32,724 nt of DNA from an uncultured Prochlorococcus sp. (GTDB lineage: Bacteria > Cyanobacteriota > Cyanobacteriia > PCC-6307 > Cyanobiaceae): the NCBI GenBank assembly GCA_902578845.1, contig CACHEM010000011.1:1-32724 (forward strand), in the 5' to 3' direction. A model generated the notes under the pieces. The model was not told where the DNA came from. It worked only from the letters and a program-made list of their open reading frames with translations, and made no database searches. Below, one piece after another: positions 1 through 8,594 of the stretch. Both the position numbers and the translations under genes were made by a program. Numbering within the stretch: the stretch's first letter is position 1; every line of letters begins with the position of its first letter.

Positions 1-770
1 AATCCATCTAAAAACCCAAATCTAAAAATATACAAAAGAATAAATTTAATTAGACCACGAATATATAGTAAATAAAATAAATTTTTATAGAATTGCCTAA
101 TGGGATTTTTAAAAATTAAATTTATTGAAAATATATTTTTCTTAGAAATAGTATTATTTAAAGCTTTTTTTGCTTCAATATCACTATATTTTATATGTCT
201 ATCAATCCATTTATCTAAACCATCATTAAAAGGATAGTGTTCGAAAGTAATATTAGTTTTCTTTACTTGTCCATTGCATTTAATGTATGAGTTGATAGGT
301 CTCATATATCTGCATTTTTTGTATTTTATTAGTCTTAGATATGAATTTACTTGTTGTGAAAATTTTAATTTTCTACCCAGAAATATATCTGATCTTTTAA
401 GACTATATGCAACATGATTCTTTTTTGGTATCAAATTAACTATTTCATTCAAACTTTTTTTACTTATCCTTTCATCAGCATCTAACAAAAGAATCCATTC
501 GTATTTATATTCGATTGAATTGATTGTAAGATTCCTAAAATATGATTCATTTCCAAAAAATAACTCATTACATTTTAAAATTTTATGGTTTTTTGTTAGC
601 TCAATAGAATCAATTACTTTGATATTTCTGAATTTTTTTAATTTATCCAGGGTATCATCATTTGACCTATCGTTAACTACTATTACATCATCACAATCTT
701 TTAAATCCTCTAAAAGGGGTACAATTATTTTTGAAGCATTCCTTGCAACTATTAAAATTGAAAATCGCAT
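1..770 (-). CDS. Glycosyltransferase family 2, 3' end outside window
   Basis: The frame stays open from the ATG at 770-768 to the left edge, giving about 256 visible residues with no stop. The N-terminus (MRFSILIVARNA, then VIVVNDRSNDDT at residues 29-40) is the GT-A nucleotide-sugar fold, and LLLDADE at 95-100 carries the DXD-type metal site (D97, D99). A later stretch around H178 (FEHYPFNDGLDKWIDRHIKYS, about 176-196, read in part) resembles the WaaE/KdtX-like subgroup of GT2, which adds a sugar to a lipid-linked glycan at the cytoplasmic face. The start overlaps the stop of the upstream membrane transferase as TAATG, so translation is probably coupled. The last visible residues are hydrophobic. 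Donor and acceptor cannot be told from sequence alone. Confidence 0.85.
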   Translation of the reverse strand, partial: MRFSILIVARNASKIIVPLLEDLKDCDDVIVVNDRSNDDTLDKLKKFRNIKVIDSIELTKNHKILKCNELFFGNESYFRNLTINSIEYKYEWILLLDADERISKKSLNEIVNLIPKKNHVAYSLKRSDIFLGRKLKFSQQVNSYLRLIKYKKCRYMRPINSYIKCNGQVKKTNITFEHYPFNDGLDKWIDRHIKYSDIEAKKALNNTISKKNIFSINLIFKNPIRQFYKNLFYLLYIRGLIKFILLYIFRFGFLDG

Positions 771-2059
771 TAATCTTTTAAATTAAAAGATAAAGTATTT
801 AAAAGAAATTTTTTTTGAATTGACAAAATAAATACTATTAAGAAGGCTATGTATATTGGCTGGAAAATAAAATCTGAACTCAATCTTAAAATTGCAGCAA
901 ATTTGTTCATAGTAGTTGGAGGCCATGCACCAAAAGAAAAATATCCTTCAAAGAAAATTAAAATGTGTAAGCAAAGGAATATTTTTTTTAAAAATGTTTT
1001 AGCAAAATCATCTAATATTTTAAAGCTATAGCTATTAAATATGTAAAACAAAAAGATTAGTATTGGACTGAATGAAGCTAATCTATAGTCATAAGAACGT
1101 ATCAAAAAGTAATTTATGATAAAACCTGTTGAAACAGATATAAAAGGATTAATCGATACACTTTCAGATTCAAAACTTTGAATCTTTTGTGTATTAAAAA
1201 TCTTCCAAAATAAAAGAAAAGATGTAAAAATGATAATTATTTTAAGAAAAAGAAATAGATTACTAAAAATGCCAAAATCACTTTGGTAATAAGCAAGAAA
1301 TCCGAATCCCAACCCCCCTTCTGTTTTAGGGGTATTTCTAAAAAGATATATCATGGAAGAACTTATAGATAGATATAAAAGAAGTATTGGTATTAAAATA
1401 TTCTTTAATAATTTATTTAAATTACTTTTTTTAATTCTTCCCAAATTAAGAATGTTTAATGTAATTAAAATAAAAATAGGATAAATCTTTAGCAAAGAAG
1501 CTACAAATAAAATAAATCTTGATAAATTTAATTCTGAGGAAATTTCTTTGTTTTTCTTTAATATCAAATTAAAAGCTAAAAGTATTAATGTAATTATAAA
1601 AAATTCATAATTACCTCTTTCAATACATAGTATTAATGGGTAGTTATATAAAGATGAAATTAATAATAATGATTTTATAAATGAATTATTTTTTTTAATT
1701 AATGCCTTCTCAATTTTCTCAAAAAGAAAGTGTAAGGTTATTCCAAAAATTAATATATTTAAAAAAAAATATAATTTATATGGAATAAAAGATAAATATT
1801 TTGATAAAAAGTAGATAATAGGAGGATAATTAAATGGCCTGTTATACGGATCACATGAACCTACTCCACTATAAAGTTCTCCAAGTGAAAAAGGACAGTC
1901 TCTTATTACAATTAACGCTTTAGCATCCCCCATAGGGATGTCCATATGGGGAACTATATTTAAGGGAAAAAGGTATTGGCCTTTCAATAAATATATAAAC
2001 GAAATTAAAAAAAAATATAAGATTAGAGTGTAATTTATAAATCTAAAATTTAATCTCAT
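770..2059 (-). CDS. Polytopic GT-C fold glycosyltransferase (GT87/DUF2029-like)
   Basis: A 429-residue integral membrane protein with roughly ten hydrophobic segments. The first extracytoplasmic loop holds acidic residues D40 and D45, as expected of GT-C enzymes, followed by a NYPP motif (78-81) and ERGNYE (147-152), both typical of GT87/DUF2029-like proteins. Such enzymes take sugars from polyprenyl-phosphate donors on the periplasmic side. I chose the ATG at 2059 because it forms an ATGA overlap with the stop of the dioxygenase gene; the frame is also open to a TTG at 2080, seven codons upstream. The stop overlaps the next gene's ATG. The family assignment is inferred from topology and short motifs; the substrate is unknown. 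Confidence 0.7.
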   Translation of the reverse strand: MRLNFRFINYTLILYFFLISFIYLLKGQYLFPLNIVPHMDIPMGDAKALIVIRDCPFSLGELYSGVGSCDPYNRPFNYPPIIYFLSKYLSFIPYKLYFFLNILIFGITLHFLFEKIEKALIKKNNSFIKSLLLISSLYNYPLILCIERGNYEFFIITLILLAFNLILKKNKEISSELNLSRFILFVASLLKIYPIFILITLNILNLGRIKKSNLNKLLKNILIPILLLYLSISSSMIYLFRNTPKTEGGLGFGFLAYYQSDFGIFSNLFLFLKIIIIFTSFLLFWKIFNTQKIQSFESESVSINPFISVSTGFIINYFLIRSYDYRLASFSPILIFLFYIFNSYSFKILDDFAKTFLKKIFLCLHILIFFEGYFSFGAWPPTTMNKFAAILRLSSDFIFQPIYIAFLIVFILSIQKKFLLNTLSFNLKD

Positions 2060-2970
2060 TTTTTGTTTCTCATATCCCAATTTGGACCTATTTTCATTCC
2101 TAAATTAGTTAATTTATTACTAATTTTTCCAACAATGTGACGATATTTGTTTGTGGTTAAGATGTTAGAATTGAACCTTTCAATCCTAAAATATTTGTTC
2201 TTTTTTAATCTTCTATTAACCGAATTTAAATTATATGTTCTTTTTGAGTCAACTAAAGAAGATGGATATGGAAAATAATGGGCTGTCACAGATTTCCTAG
2301 AATAACCTTTAGTATTTTGTTTGGTACTTCCATGAACAAGTTTTGAATTCCAAAATACTACATCACCCTTATTTATAAATAGTTCTTTCTTCAACTTTTC
2401 ATTTTTTTTACAATAATCATTAATGCTATTTATAAATTGATCATGAGTAGAATTTTCCAAATAGCTCCAATCATTAAGATGAGAACCTGGGTAGACATAG
2501 AAAGAACCATTTTCTGATCTAATATCTTCTAATGCTATCCAAACTCCAAGTAATAAGCCTTTTGGCAAAGTATCTAAGTACCAACTATCAATATGAGGAA
2601 TAGTAGCGGTGGATTTATCAAAGAACATATCCTGCCAGCAACCAATTTTTAGTGCTTTATCAGTAAAAATAATTGAAAGGATCTTTTCAATATTTGTGTG
2701 GTAAATTATTTCTTTTAAATAATTATTGAATGGGTGTAAAGTCTTTAGAGTTGATGGATTTAAGATAGATTGAATAATTAAACCTTCATTATCTAATTTA
2801 ATATTTTCCCATTTGTGAGTTGATTGGGTATATATTAAAGGCCTTTGGGAAATTAATTTTGTATAAACTTTTAGAATCTCTTCAATTAATTCAGAGGGCA
2901 ATAAGTTTCGAACAATAGTGTAACCCTTATTTTTATATTGATTAATAATTTCCTGTTTGTTTATTGTCAT
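2056..2970 (-). CDS. Phytanoyl-CoA dioxygenase (PhyH) family Fe(II)/2-oxoglutarate oxygenase
   Basis: A 304-residue cytosolic protein with the double-stranded beta-helix metal site of the PhyH family: H126 and D128 in PHIDSW, the distal H213 in LVHGS, and R225 in YSRKS for binding 2-oxoglutarate. The stretch ENGSFYVYPGSH (153-164) is also a family hallmark. Members hydroxylate aliphatic or small-molecule substrates using O2 and 2-oxoglutarate. The gene lies between a GT4 and a membrane GT in one operon, 60 bases after wcaI, and its TGA overlaps the next ATG. The position suggests hydroxylation of a sugar, lipid carrier or acyl substituent of the surface glycan; that is inference. All four catalytic or ligand residues are present, so it should be active. 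Confidence 0.85.
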   Translation of the reverse strand: MTINKQEIINQYKNKGYTIVRNLLPSELIEEILKVYTKLISQRPLIYTQSTHKWENIKLDNEGLIIQSILNPSTLKTLHPFNNYLKEIIYHTNIEKILSIIFTDKALKIGCWQDMFFDKSTATIPHIDSWYLDTLPKGLLLGVWIALEDIRSENGSFYVYPGSHLNDWSYLENSTHDQFINSINDYCKKNEKLKKELFINKGDVVFWNSKLVHGSTKQNTKGYSRKSVTAHYFPYPSSLVDSKRTYNLNSVNRRLKKNKYFRIERFNSNILTTNKYRHIVGKISNKLTNLGMKIGPNWDMRNKK

Positions 2971-3030
2971 ATCATCATTAATTTAAAGTATTTCTTGATT
3001 ATTTATTATAAAACAAAGTTCTTTTAAAGT

Positions 3031-4251
3031 TTAATAGGATATTAATAATTTAATTTCTTTTAGGAAATTCTTTAAAACTTTATTTTTATCAAATTGTGAT
3101 ATTGCAATTTCTCTTCCTGTAGTCCCTAATTTATGACAAAGTTTTTCATCAAATGATAATTTTAATATTGCATTTGCAAATGCGTTGCAATCTCCAGGCT
3201 TAACCATAATTCCAGCTTTAGAACATAATTTATAAATACCGCTATTCTTTCTCGCTGTTGCAACAATTACTTTCCCTACGGACAATATTCCTGTTATTTT
3301 ACTTGGTAATAAGAGATCTGAAGCTTCGTTCTTTTGAGGAACCACATGGATATCTCCAAGATTTAGCCAAGTATTTAATTCTTCATATGGTCTCAGAGAT
3401 TCTATAAATACATTTTTGTTATATTTAAATCTATCTTTTAAATAACTCTTTGCGGGACCTTCACCAGATAAGAGCCATATTAAATTTGTATTCTTCTTAA
3501 GGGTTTTTTCTATTGTATCTGCTAAGAATTCCATCCCTTGCTTCTTGCTCATTGAACCTGAATACATCACAATTTTTTTATTCTCAAAGTTTTCATATTC
3601 TTTAAAGTATCTTCTAAATAATTCTTTCCTTTCTTTAAGCGGATAAAGAAATGAGGTATCAACCCAATTTGGGAAAAAAGTGAGGTTGTTTTTATCTTTT
3701 AATTTTTCACTTATTTTTAAGCACATTTCATTACTAATAGAACTCACTTTATTAAATTTATTTATTAGAAATGATTCAGTTTTAAGAAGTAATTTTTTAA
3801 AGATCTTGCCCTTAATTAGTTTTAAACTAAATGCTGCTTCTATTTCAAGATCTTGATAATGTAGCCATGTACTTGAAGATTTGTTTAATAATTTTGAAAA
3901 GAATAATACTGAAGGAATGCAAAAGATAGTAGGTACAACAGTAAAAACTAAATCATATTTTTTTTTGGATAGGTAAAAGAGAATAGGAAGACTTGAAAGA
4001 GAAAAAGATAATAGATGTATTATTCTAGTTAATCCATTTGGTTTTCTTGGAACCCAAATAGGACATCTAATAACATCTTTGCTAAAGAAATATTTGTAAG
4101 AAGATGCCTCCCAAAGTGGGAAATAGGGTTGTGCTGAAATTACTGTACAATTTATACCCTCTTTTTTAAGCCAATCAACCATTTCCCCAGTATATTTGCC
4201 AATGCCTACTTTCTCTGGATAATAATTTAATGTATAAATCAATACTCTCAT
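3031..4251 (-). CDS. wcaI: WcaI-like GT4 glycosyltransferase
   Basis: This 406-residue protein has the WcaI signature: GIGKYTGEMVDWL near residues 17-29, an N-terminal LIYTLNYYPE start, and the acceptor-side segments CPIWVPRKPNGLTR and VPTIFCIPS. The C-terminal GT-B domain has YSGSMSKKQG (about 230-239) and the VPQ...LLPSK block that replaces the ordinary EX7E motif in this subgroup. In colanic acid synthesis WcaI is thought to add fucose or another sugar to the lipid-linked repeat. It is the first gene of a minus-strand operon and diverges from the wcaJ-like gene 95 bases away. The ATG at 4251-4249 is the natural start because the MRVLIYT strand begins immediately after it. The linkage formed here is unknown. 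Confidence 0.8.
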   Translation of the reverse strand: MRVLIYTLNYYPEKVGIGKYTGEMVDWLKKEGINCTVISAQPYFPLWEASSYKYFFSKDVIRCPIWVPRKPNGLTRIIHLLSFSLSSLPILFYLSKKKYDLVFTVVPTIFCIPSVLFFSKLLNKSSSTWLHYQDLEIEAAFSLKLIKGKIFKKLLLKTESFLINKFNKVSSISNEMCLKISEKLKDKNNLTFFPNWVDTSFLYPLKERKELFRRYFKEYENFENKKIVMYSGSMSKKQGMEFLADTIEKTLKKNTNLIWLLSGEGPAKSYLKDRFKYNKNVFIESLRPYEELNTWLNLGDIHVVPQKNEASDLLLPSKITGILSVGKVIVATARKNSGIYKLCSKAGIMVKPGDCNAFANAILKLSFDEKLCHKLGTTGREIAISQFDKNKVLKNFLKEIKLLISY

Positions 4252-4278
4252 TAAGATCGTTTATTATGGTAAAGTTTT

Positions 4279-4307
4279 ATTATAGAAACAAAAGTTAATT
4301 CTATAAA
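4279..4307 (-). promoter_or_regulatory. Candidate promoter for the wcaI operon
   Basis: On the minus strand a perfect TATAAT (4284-4279) is preceded by TTTATA (4307-4302, four of six to TTGACA) with a 17-base spacer. Transcription would begin near 4272, about 20 bases before the wcaI ATG. In DNA this AT-rich such matches arise by chance, so the spacing and position are the main support. Confidence 0.35.
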
Positions 4308-4346
4308 CCCTAAATAGTTATAGTTTAAAATATAAGAAATTTATAA

Positions 4347-5771
4347 ATGGTTAGAAAATTTTCCAATTATTTTATAAATGGGTTAATAAAAAAATATTCG
4401 AATGATATTAGAAATTTTATAAAAATAATAGATATATTTTTTTGCTGCTTTAGTTTTTATATATATAACTTTGATGATTTGGTCTTAAATAATAGTCGAT
4501 TAGAATATTTATCAATTGGAATTATTTTTTTATTATTTATAATTCAAATTAGTTTTTCTAAGGTTTATCAAAGTTATAGAAATATCAGCTTATTTAGACT
4601 CTTAAATGTAATTTTAATTAAGTGGTTAAGTTTATTATTTTTCTTCTTTGGATTCACTTTTATAACAAGATCAAGTACTTATTTTTCAAGATTAAACATA
4701 GTTTTATGGTCATTATCTTTATTGATATATTTGCTGATCATACATTTAGTTGGTAGAAAAATAATGAAAATTTATCGTTCTTCTGGAGGTAATTCAAGAA
4801 AGATATTATTTTTTGGAAGTAAAGAGTTACATGAAAAATTGAAATCACATTTAAATGTCAATAAGCATTTAGGTATGGATATACATAAAGTATTTTTAAT
4901 AAATGAAATCCCTAAGGGAAGTGAAGGAGGTGATCATATGTATCTAGATAAAGAATTGACTAGAGTAAAAAAGTGGTTAAAAAGAAACGAAATTGATCTT
5001 ATATGGTTTGATGATAAAAATATATCTACTATCTATATGAATAAATACCTTAATGTATTTGGCGATACCTGTTTACCTATTTATTACTTTCCTCCTTGGT
5101 TTAAAATTGGAATGAGCTTAAAGCCATTAGAAGTTGGTAGTTTTAAATATCTTGAAATTTGGAGACATCAAGATTCAGAATTGAGAATTACATTTAAAAG
5201 ATTATTTGATATTTTATTTTCATTAACTGCGATAGTTTGTATAAGCCCTTTATTTGTAATTATTTTTTTAATCATTGCATTTGATTCTAAAGGACCAGTA
5301 ATTTTTAAACAATATAGATATGGATTAGATGGCCGACAATTTCAGATTTACAAATTTAGAACAATGAAATATTTAGAAAAAAATAATATCTTTACAAAAC
5401 AGGCAAGACCAAATGATTCCAGAATTACTAGAGTAGGAAAATATTTAAGAATGTTTAGCTTGGATGAATTGCCACAACTTTTTAACGTATTCATTGGAGA
5501 TATGAGCATTGTTGGTCCAAGACCTCATGCTGTTGATCATAATGAGTATTATCGAAAAAGAATCACAGGTTATATGCAAAGGCATTCATGTAAACCAGGT
5601 ATTACTGGTTTGGCACAAATAAGAGGTCATAGAGGTAATACAGAATCTATTATTAATATGCAGAAAAGAATTGATGCTGATCTTCTATATCTTTCGAATT
5701 GGACTTTTACAGGTGACTTGAAAATTCTTATTAAGACGATAATTCATTTGTTAACAAATAAAGCTTATTAA
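4347..5771 (+). CDS. wcaJ: Undecaprenyl-phosphate sugar-1-phosphate transferase, WcaJ-like
   Basis: This 474-residue protein has the standard layout of long polyprenyl hexose-1-phosphate transferases. Four hydrophobic segments fall at about 25-42, 55-70, 88-106 and 116-135; a soluble nucleotide-binding-like middle domain starts near KILFFGS (152-158); a re-entrant hydrophobic segment lies at about 286-312; and the bacterial sugar transferase domain follows. Key residues are KFRTM (336-340), SLDELPQ (371-377, with the catalytic Asp-Glu pair) and VGPRPH (389-394). The enzyme starts repeat-unit assembly by moving a sugar phosphate, usually glucose, from UDP-sugar to undecaprenyl phosphate at the inner membrane. 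The C-terminal PGITGLAQIRGHRG stretch fits WcaJ/CpsE best. It leads the plus-strand block and is divergent from wcaI. Sugar specificity is inferred from family only. Confidence 0.9.
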   Translation: MVRKFSNYFINGLIKKYSNDIRNFIKIIDIFFCCFSFYIYNFDDLVLNNSRLEYLSIGIIFLLFIIQISFSKVYQSYRNISLFRLLNVILIKWLSLLFFFFGFTFITRSSTYFSRLNIVLWSLSLLIYLLIIHLVGRKIMKIYRSSGGNSRKILFFGSKELHEKLKSHLNVNKHLGMDIHKVFLINEIPKGSEGGDHMYLDKELTRVKKWLKRNEIDLIWFDDKNISTIYMNKYLNVFGDTCLPIYYFPPWFKIGMSLKPLEVGSFKYLEIWRHQDSELRITFKRLFDILFSLTAIVCISPLFVIIFLIIAFDSKGPVIFKQYRYGLDGRQFQIYKFRTMKYLEKNNIFTKQARPNDSRITRVGKYLRMFSLDELPQLFNVFIGDMSIVGPRPHAVDHNEYYRKRITGYMQRHSCKPGITGLAQIRGHRGNTESIINMQKRIDADLLYLSNWTFTGDLKILIKTIIHLLTNKAY

Positions 5772-5803
5772 TTCTTACTTATTACTAAGGTTTTACATGT
5801 TTA

Positions 5804-5832
5804 TTGATTTTATAGCATTTGGTTTATAAAAT
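5804..5832 (+). promoter_or_regulatory. Candidate promoter for the CDP-sugar cassette
   Basis: TTGATT at 5804-5809 and TAAAAT at 5827-5832 are separated by 17 bases. Initiation near 5839 would leave a leader of about 15 bases before the rfbF ATG at 5854. This would let the CDP-sugar genes be transcribed independently of wcaJ, which ends 82 bases upstream of rfbF. Confidence 0.4.
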
Positions 5833-5853
5833 GATTACTGTCGTAAATTAAAT

Positions 5854-6621
5854 ATGAGAGCTGTAATTCTTGCGGGTGGACTTGGGACTAGAATATCTGA
5901 AGAAACTTCTATCAAACCAAAGCCAATGGTTGAAATAGGAGGTAAACCTATACTTTGGCATATTTTAAAGATTTACAGTTACTATGGCATTAATGAATTT
6001 ATTATTTGTTGCGGTTACAAAGGCTATGTAATTAAAGAGTACTTTGCGAATTACTTTTTACATAATAGCGATGTTACTTTTGCATTGGAAAACAACACAA
6101 TGGAAATACATCAGGCCAAGGTAGAACCCTGGAAAATAACGCTTATTGATACAGGCCTAGAAACAATGACGGGAGGTAGATTATTAAGAGTCGCAAAATA
6201 TTTAGACACTACATTTTGCTTTACTTATGGAGATGGCCTGAGTGATATTGATATTGGTAAACTTTTAAAATTTCATAAAAGTCATGGTAAATTAGTAACT
6301 ATGACATCTGTAAAACCTCCTGGACGTTATGGGGCATTGGAAATAAAAAATAATAAGGTTACTTCTTTTCATGAAAAGCCTGATGGGGATGGAGCATGGG
6401 TTAATGGAGGGTTTTTTGTTGTGAATCCAAAAGCTCTTGATTATATTGAAGGTGATTTAACATCTTGGGAATCTAAACCATTGGAGAGAATTGCTTTTGA
6501 TGGAGAATTGATGGCTTTTTGCCACAAAGGTTTTTGGCAACCTATGGATACATTAAGGGATAAGAATAATTTGGAAAAAATTTGGGATACTAAATCAGCA
6601 CCATGGAAAAAATGGAAGTAA
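5854..6621 (+). CDS. rfbF: Glucose-1-phosphate cytidylyltransferase
   Basis: RfbF makes CDP-glucose from glucose-1-phosphate and CTP, the first step of CDP-6-deoxyhexose and CDP-3,6-dideoxyhexose synthesis. The 255-residue length matches the Salmonella enzyme (about 257). The nucleotidyltransferase loop [13 protein letters not shown] (6-18) is present, with K22/K24 in KPKPM, the metal-binding acidic residues in YGDGLSD (125-131), and the late WVNGGFFV and FWQPMDT stretches typical of cytidylyltransferases rather than RmlA. The ATG start gives MRAVILAGG directly. The stop lies four bases before the GTG of rfbG, so the two are translated together. Confidence 0.95.
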   Translation: MRAVILAGGLGTRISEETSIKPKPMVEIGGKPILWHILKIYSYYGINEFIICCGYKGYVIKEYFANYFLHNSDVTFALENNTMEIHQAKVEPWKITLIDTGLETMTGGRLLRVAKYLDTTFCFTYGDGLSDIDIGKLLKFHKSHGKLVTMTSVKPPGRYGALEIKNNKVTSFHEKPDGDGAWVNGGFFVVNPKALDYIEGDLTSWESKPLERIAFDGELMAFCHKGFWQPMDTLRDKNNLEKIWDTKSAPWKKWK

Positions 6622-6625
6622 TATT

Positions 6626-7726
6626 GTGCAAAGTAATTTGATAAACAAATCTTTTTGGAAAAATAAAAATGTTTTAATAACAGGCCATACGGGATTTAAA
6701 GGGTCTTGGCTTTCAATATTTTTAAAAAAATTAGGCGCTAATATAAGTGGGATTGCTTTGAAACCTCAAGAGGAATATTCTTTATTTGAAAAAGCAGGAG
6801 TGGAAAATTTAATAGATAATAATTTCTTTCAAGATATAAGAAATGCCAAAGTTTTAGAAGATATTGTAAGTAGTATTCAACCTCAAATTATTTTTCATTT
6901 AGCAGCCCAGCCCTTCGTTCGAGATAGTTATCTAAAACCTTTAGAAACGTGGGAAACAAATGTAATAGGTACTTTAAATATATTAAATTCAATAATGAAA
7001 AATGATCAAAAAGTTTCAGTAATTTGTATTACTACTGATAAAGTTTATGAAAATAAAGAATGGACTTATGGTTATCGTGAAAATGATATTTTAGGTGGCA
7101 ATGATCCCTATAGTTCTAGTAAGGCAGCGGCCGAATTAGCAATTTCAAGCTGGAGAAAGAGTTTTTGTGGTACATCTAATCATCAAAATAATAATCTTGG
7201 AATAGCTTCTGCTAGAGCTGGTAATGTAATAGGTGGTGGAGATTGGGGGAAGGACAGATTAATTCCTGATCTCATAAAAAGTAAGTATGAAAATAAAAAA
7301 TTAATTATTAGAAATCCTAATGCTAAGAGGCCTTGGCAACATGTACTCGATCCTCTATCTGGTTATATGAGAATTGCAGAATTTATATTTGAAAGTGAAA
7401 ATTTTCTTAATAACCAGTTTTGCTCAGCTTTTAATATAGGACCCTCAATAGAATCTAATAAAACTGTAATTCAATTGCTAAAAGAGGTAGATATAAATTT
7501 AAAGATAAACTGGGATATTGAAAAAAATTTAAAAAATTATCACGAAGCAAAGCTTTTACATTTAAATACTGATAAGGCAAATAATGATTTGAATTGGTTA
7601 CCAGTGTGGGATTTTGAAAAATCTATTTCTGCTACAATTCTGTGGTACAAAAGATTTTATGAGGATAAAGAAAATGCATATCAATTATGTTTAGATGATA
7701 TTGATGACTTTATGAAATTTATATAA
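6626..7726 (+). CDS. rfbG: CDP-glucose 4,6-dehydratase
   Basis: RfbG converts CDP-glucose to CDP-4-keto-6-deoxyglucose with bound NAD. The 366-residue protein begins with NVLITGHTGFKGSW (15-28), the characteristic RfbG version of the Rossmann loop, and has TTDKVYEN (137-143) and the catalytic PYSSSK (Y162, K166). The length is close to the Salmonella protein (about 359). The start is GTG at 6626, four bases after the rfbF stop; a GGAAG at 6614-6618 lies at ribosome-binding distance inside the rfbF end, and no ATG lies near the expected N-terminus. The product is a branch point for several deoxysugars, so the final sugar depends on the next genes. Confidence 0.95.
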   Translation: MQSNLINKSFWKNKNVLITGHTGFKGSWLSIFLKKLGANISGIALKPQEEYSLFEKAGVENLIDNNFFQDIRNAKVLEDIVSSIQPQIIFHLAAQPFVRDSYLKPLETWETNVIGTLNILNSIMKNDQKVSVICITTDKVYENKEWTYGYRENDILGGNDPYSSSKAAAELAISSWRKSFCGTSNHQNNNLGIASARAGNVIGGGDWGKDRLIPDLIKSKYENKKLIIRNPNAKRPWQHVLDPLSGYMRIAEFIFESENFLNNQFCSAFNIGPSIESNKTVIQLLKEVDINLKINWDIEKNLKNYHEAKLLHLNTDKANNDLNWLPVWDFEKSISATILWYKRFYEDKENAYQLCLDDIDDFMKFI

Positions 7727-7732
7727 TCTGAG

Positions 7733-8578
7733 ATGAATATTTTCATTACTGGTGGTACTGGATTTATCGGGAGATATTTATTTAAAGAAATATTGGCTAG
7801 TGGAAATAATATTAAATTAGTAATTAGGCCATCTAGTTTAAATAATTTAGATCAGGAATTTGAAAATCAATCTTTGGAAATTATAAGATCTGATTTGAAT
7901 GATATTGGATCAAAGGATTTGGAAGGAATCGATTTGATTTTACATATTGCTGCCATTGGAGTTAGTCCACAAAAAGCCTCAATTTCTGAATATTTATCAG
8001 TTAATGTCCAACAATCTCTTGAATTATTTCTAAAGGCTGAGAAGTGTGGTGTAAAACGTTTTACTATGACTGGGACTTGTCATGAGTATGGATTATCTTG
8101 TGATAAATATAAATTTATCCCTCCTTCTGCACCTCTAATTCCACTTACTAATTATGCAAGTAGCAAAGTAGCTGCTTTTCATTTGTTAAAAAATTATTCC
8201 TTAAATTCGGATATGGAGTTTTGCTATTATCGTTTATTTAACATATATGGGGAAGGGCAATACAAAAATAACTTTTGGAGTCAATTAAAAAATGCATCAG
8301 TGGCAGGAGAAGACTTTAGGATAAATAATCCTGAAATTGTTAGGGATTTTTTAAAAGTTGATATAGCCGCAAAAAAAATCTTAGATAAATCATTAAACAA
8401 TACTGCCAAATCAGGATCACCGATAGTTGAAAATATTGCAAGTGGGATTCCTATTTCATTAAGAGAATTTGCAAAAAAAGAATGGAAGGAACTAGGATCA
8501 AAAGGTAAATTAATTTTCAGCGAAGTTGATCTTAATCAAATAGCTCAGCCCAGAATAGTAGCTGAAATTAATACTTAA
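7733..8578 (+). CDS. NAD(P)-dependent 4-keto-sugar reductase, RfbJ/RfbS-like
   Basis: A 281-residue extended short-chain dehydrogenase with a complete nucleotide loop GGTGFIG (7-13) and catalytic NYASSK (Y141, K145). The TGTCHEYG stretch (113-120) replaces the usual SSxxVYG and recalls the CDP-abequose/CDP-paratose synthases RfbJ and RfbS, which reduce the C4 ketone of a CDP-deoxyhexose. It sits between rfbG (six-base gap) and rfbE (16-base gap), the place occupied by RfbS in CDP-tyvelose clusters. Because RfbH is absent from the window, the likely substrate is CDP-4-keto-6-deoxyglucose itself. It might instead be a C3/C5 epimerase-reductase; the stereochemistry cannot be read from sequence. 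No symbol is given for that reason. Confidence 0.75.
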   Translation: MNIFITGGTGFIGRYLFKEILASGNNIKLVIRPSSLNNLDQEFENQSLEIIRSDLNDIGSKDLEGIDLILHIAAIGVSPQKASISEYLSVNVQQSLELFLKAEKCGVKRFTMTGTCHEYGLSCDKYKFIPPSAPLIPLTNYASSKVAAFHLLKNYSLNSDMEFCYYRLFNIYGEGQYKNNFWSQLKNASVAGEDFRINNPEIVRDFLKVDIAAKKILDKSLNNTAKSGSPIVENIASGIPISLREFAKKEWKELGSKGKLIFSEVDLNQIAQPRIVAEINT

Positions 8579-8594
8579 GTGCTTTAAAGAAATT

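Noticed and set aside
520..786. Plus-strand open frame of 88 codons
   Set aside because: It lies wholly opposite the GT2 gene, which has clear GT-A motifs; no recognisable motif or start context of its own.
2060..2080. Upstream TTG start for the GT-C membrane protein
   Set aside because: The ATG at 2059 makes the usual ATGA overlap with the preceding stop and starts just before the first membrane segment; the added residues are polar and inside the upstream gene.
4340..4385. Short direct repeat TTTATAAATGG around the wcaJ start
   Set aside because: The second copy is out of frame inside the gene, and such AT-rich matches are expected by chance.
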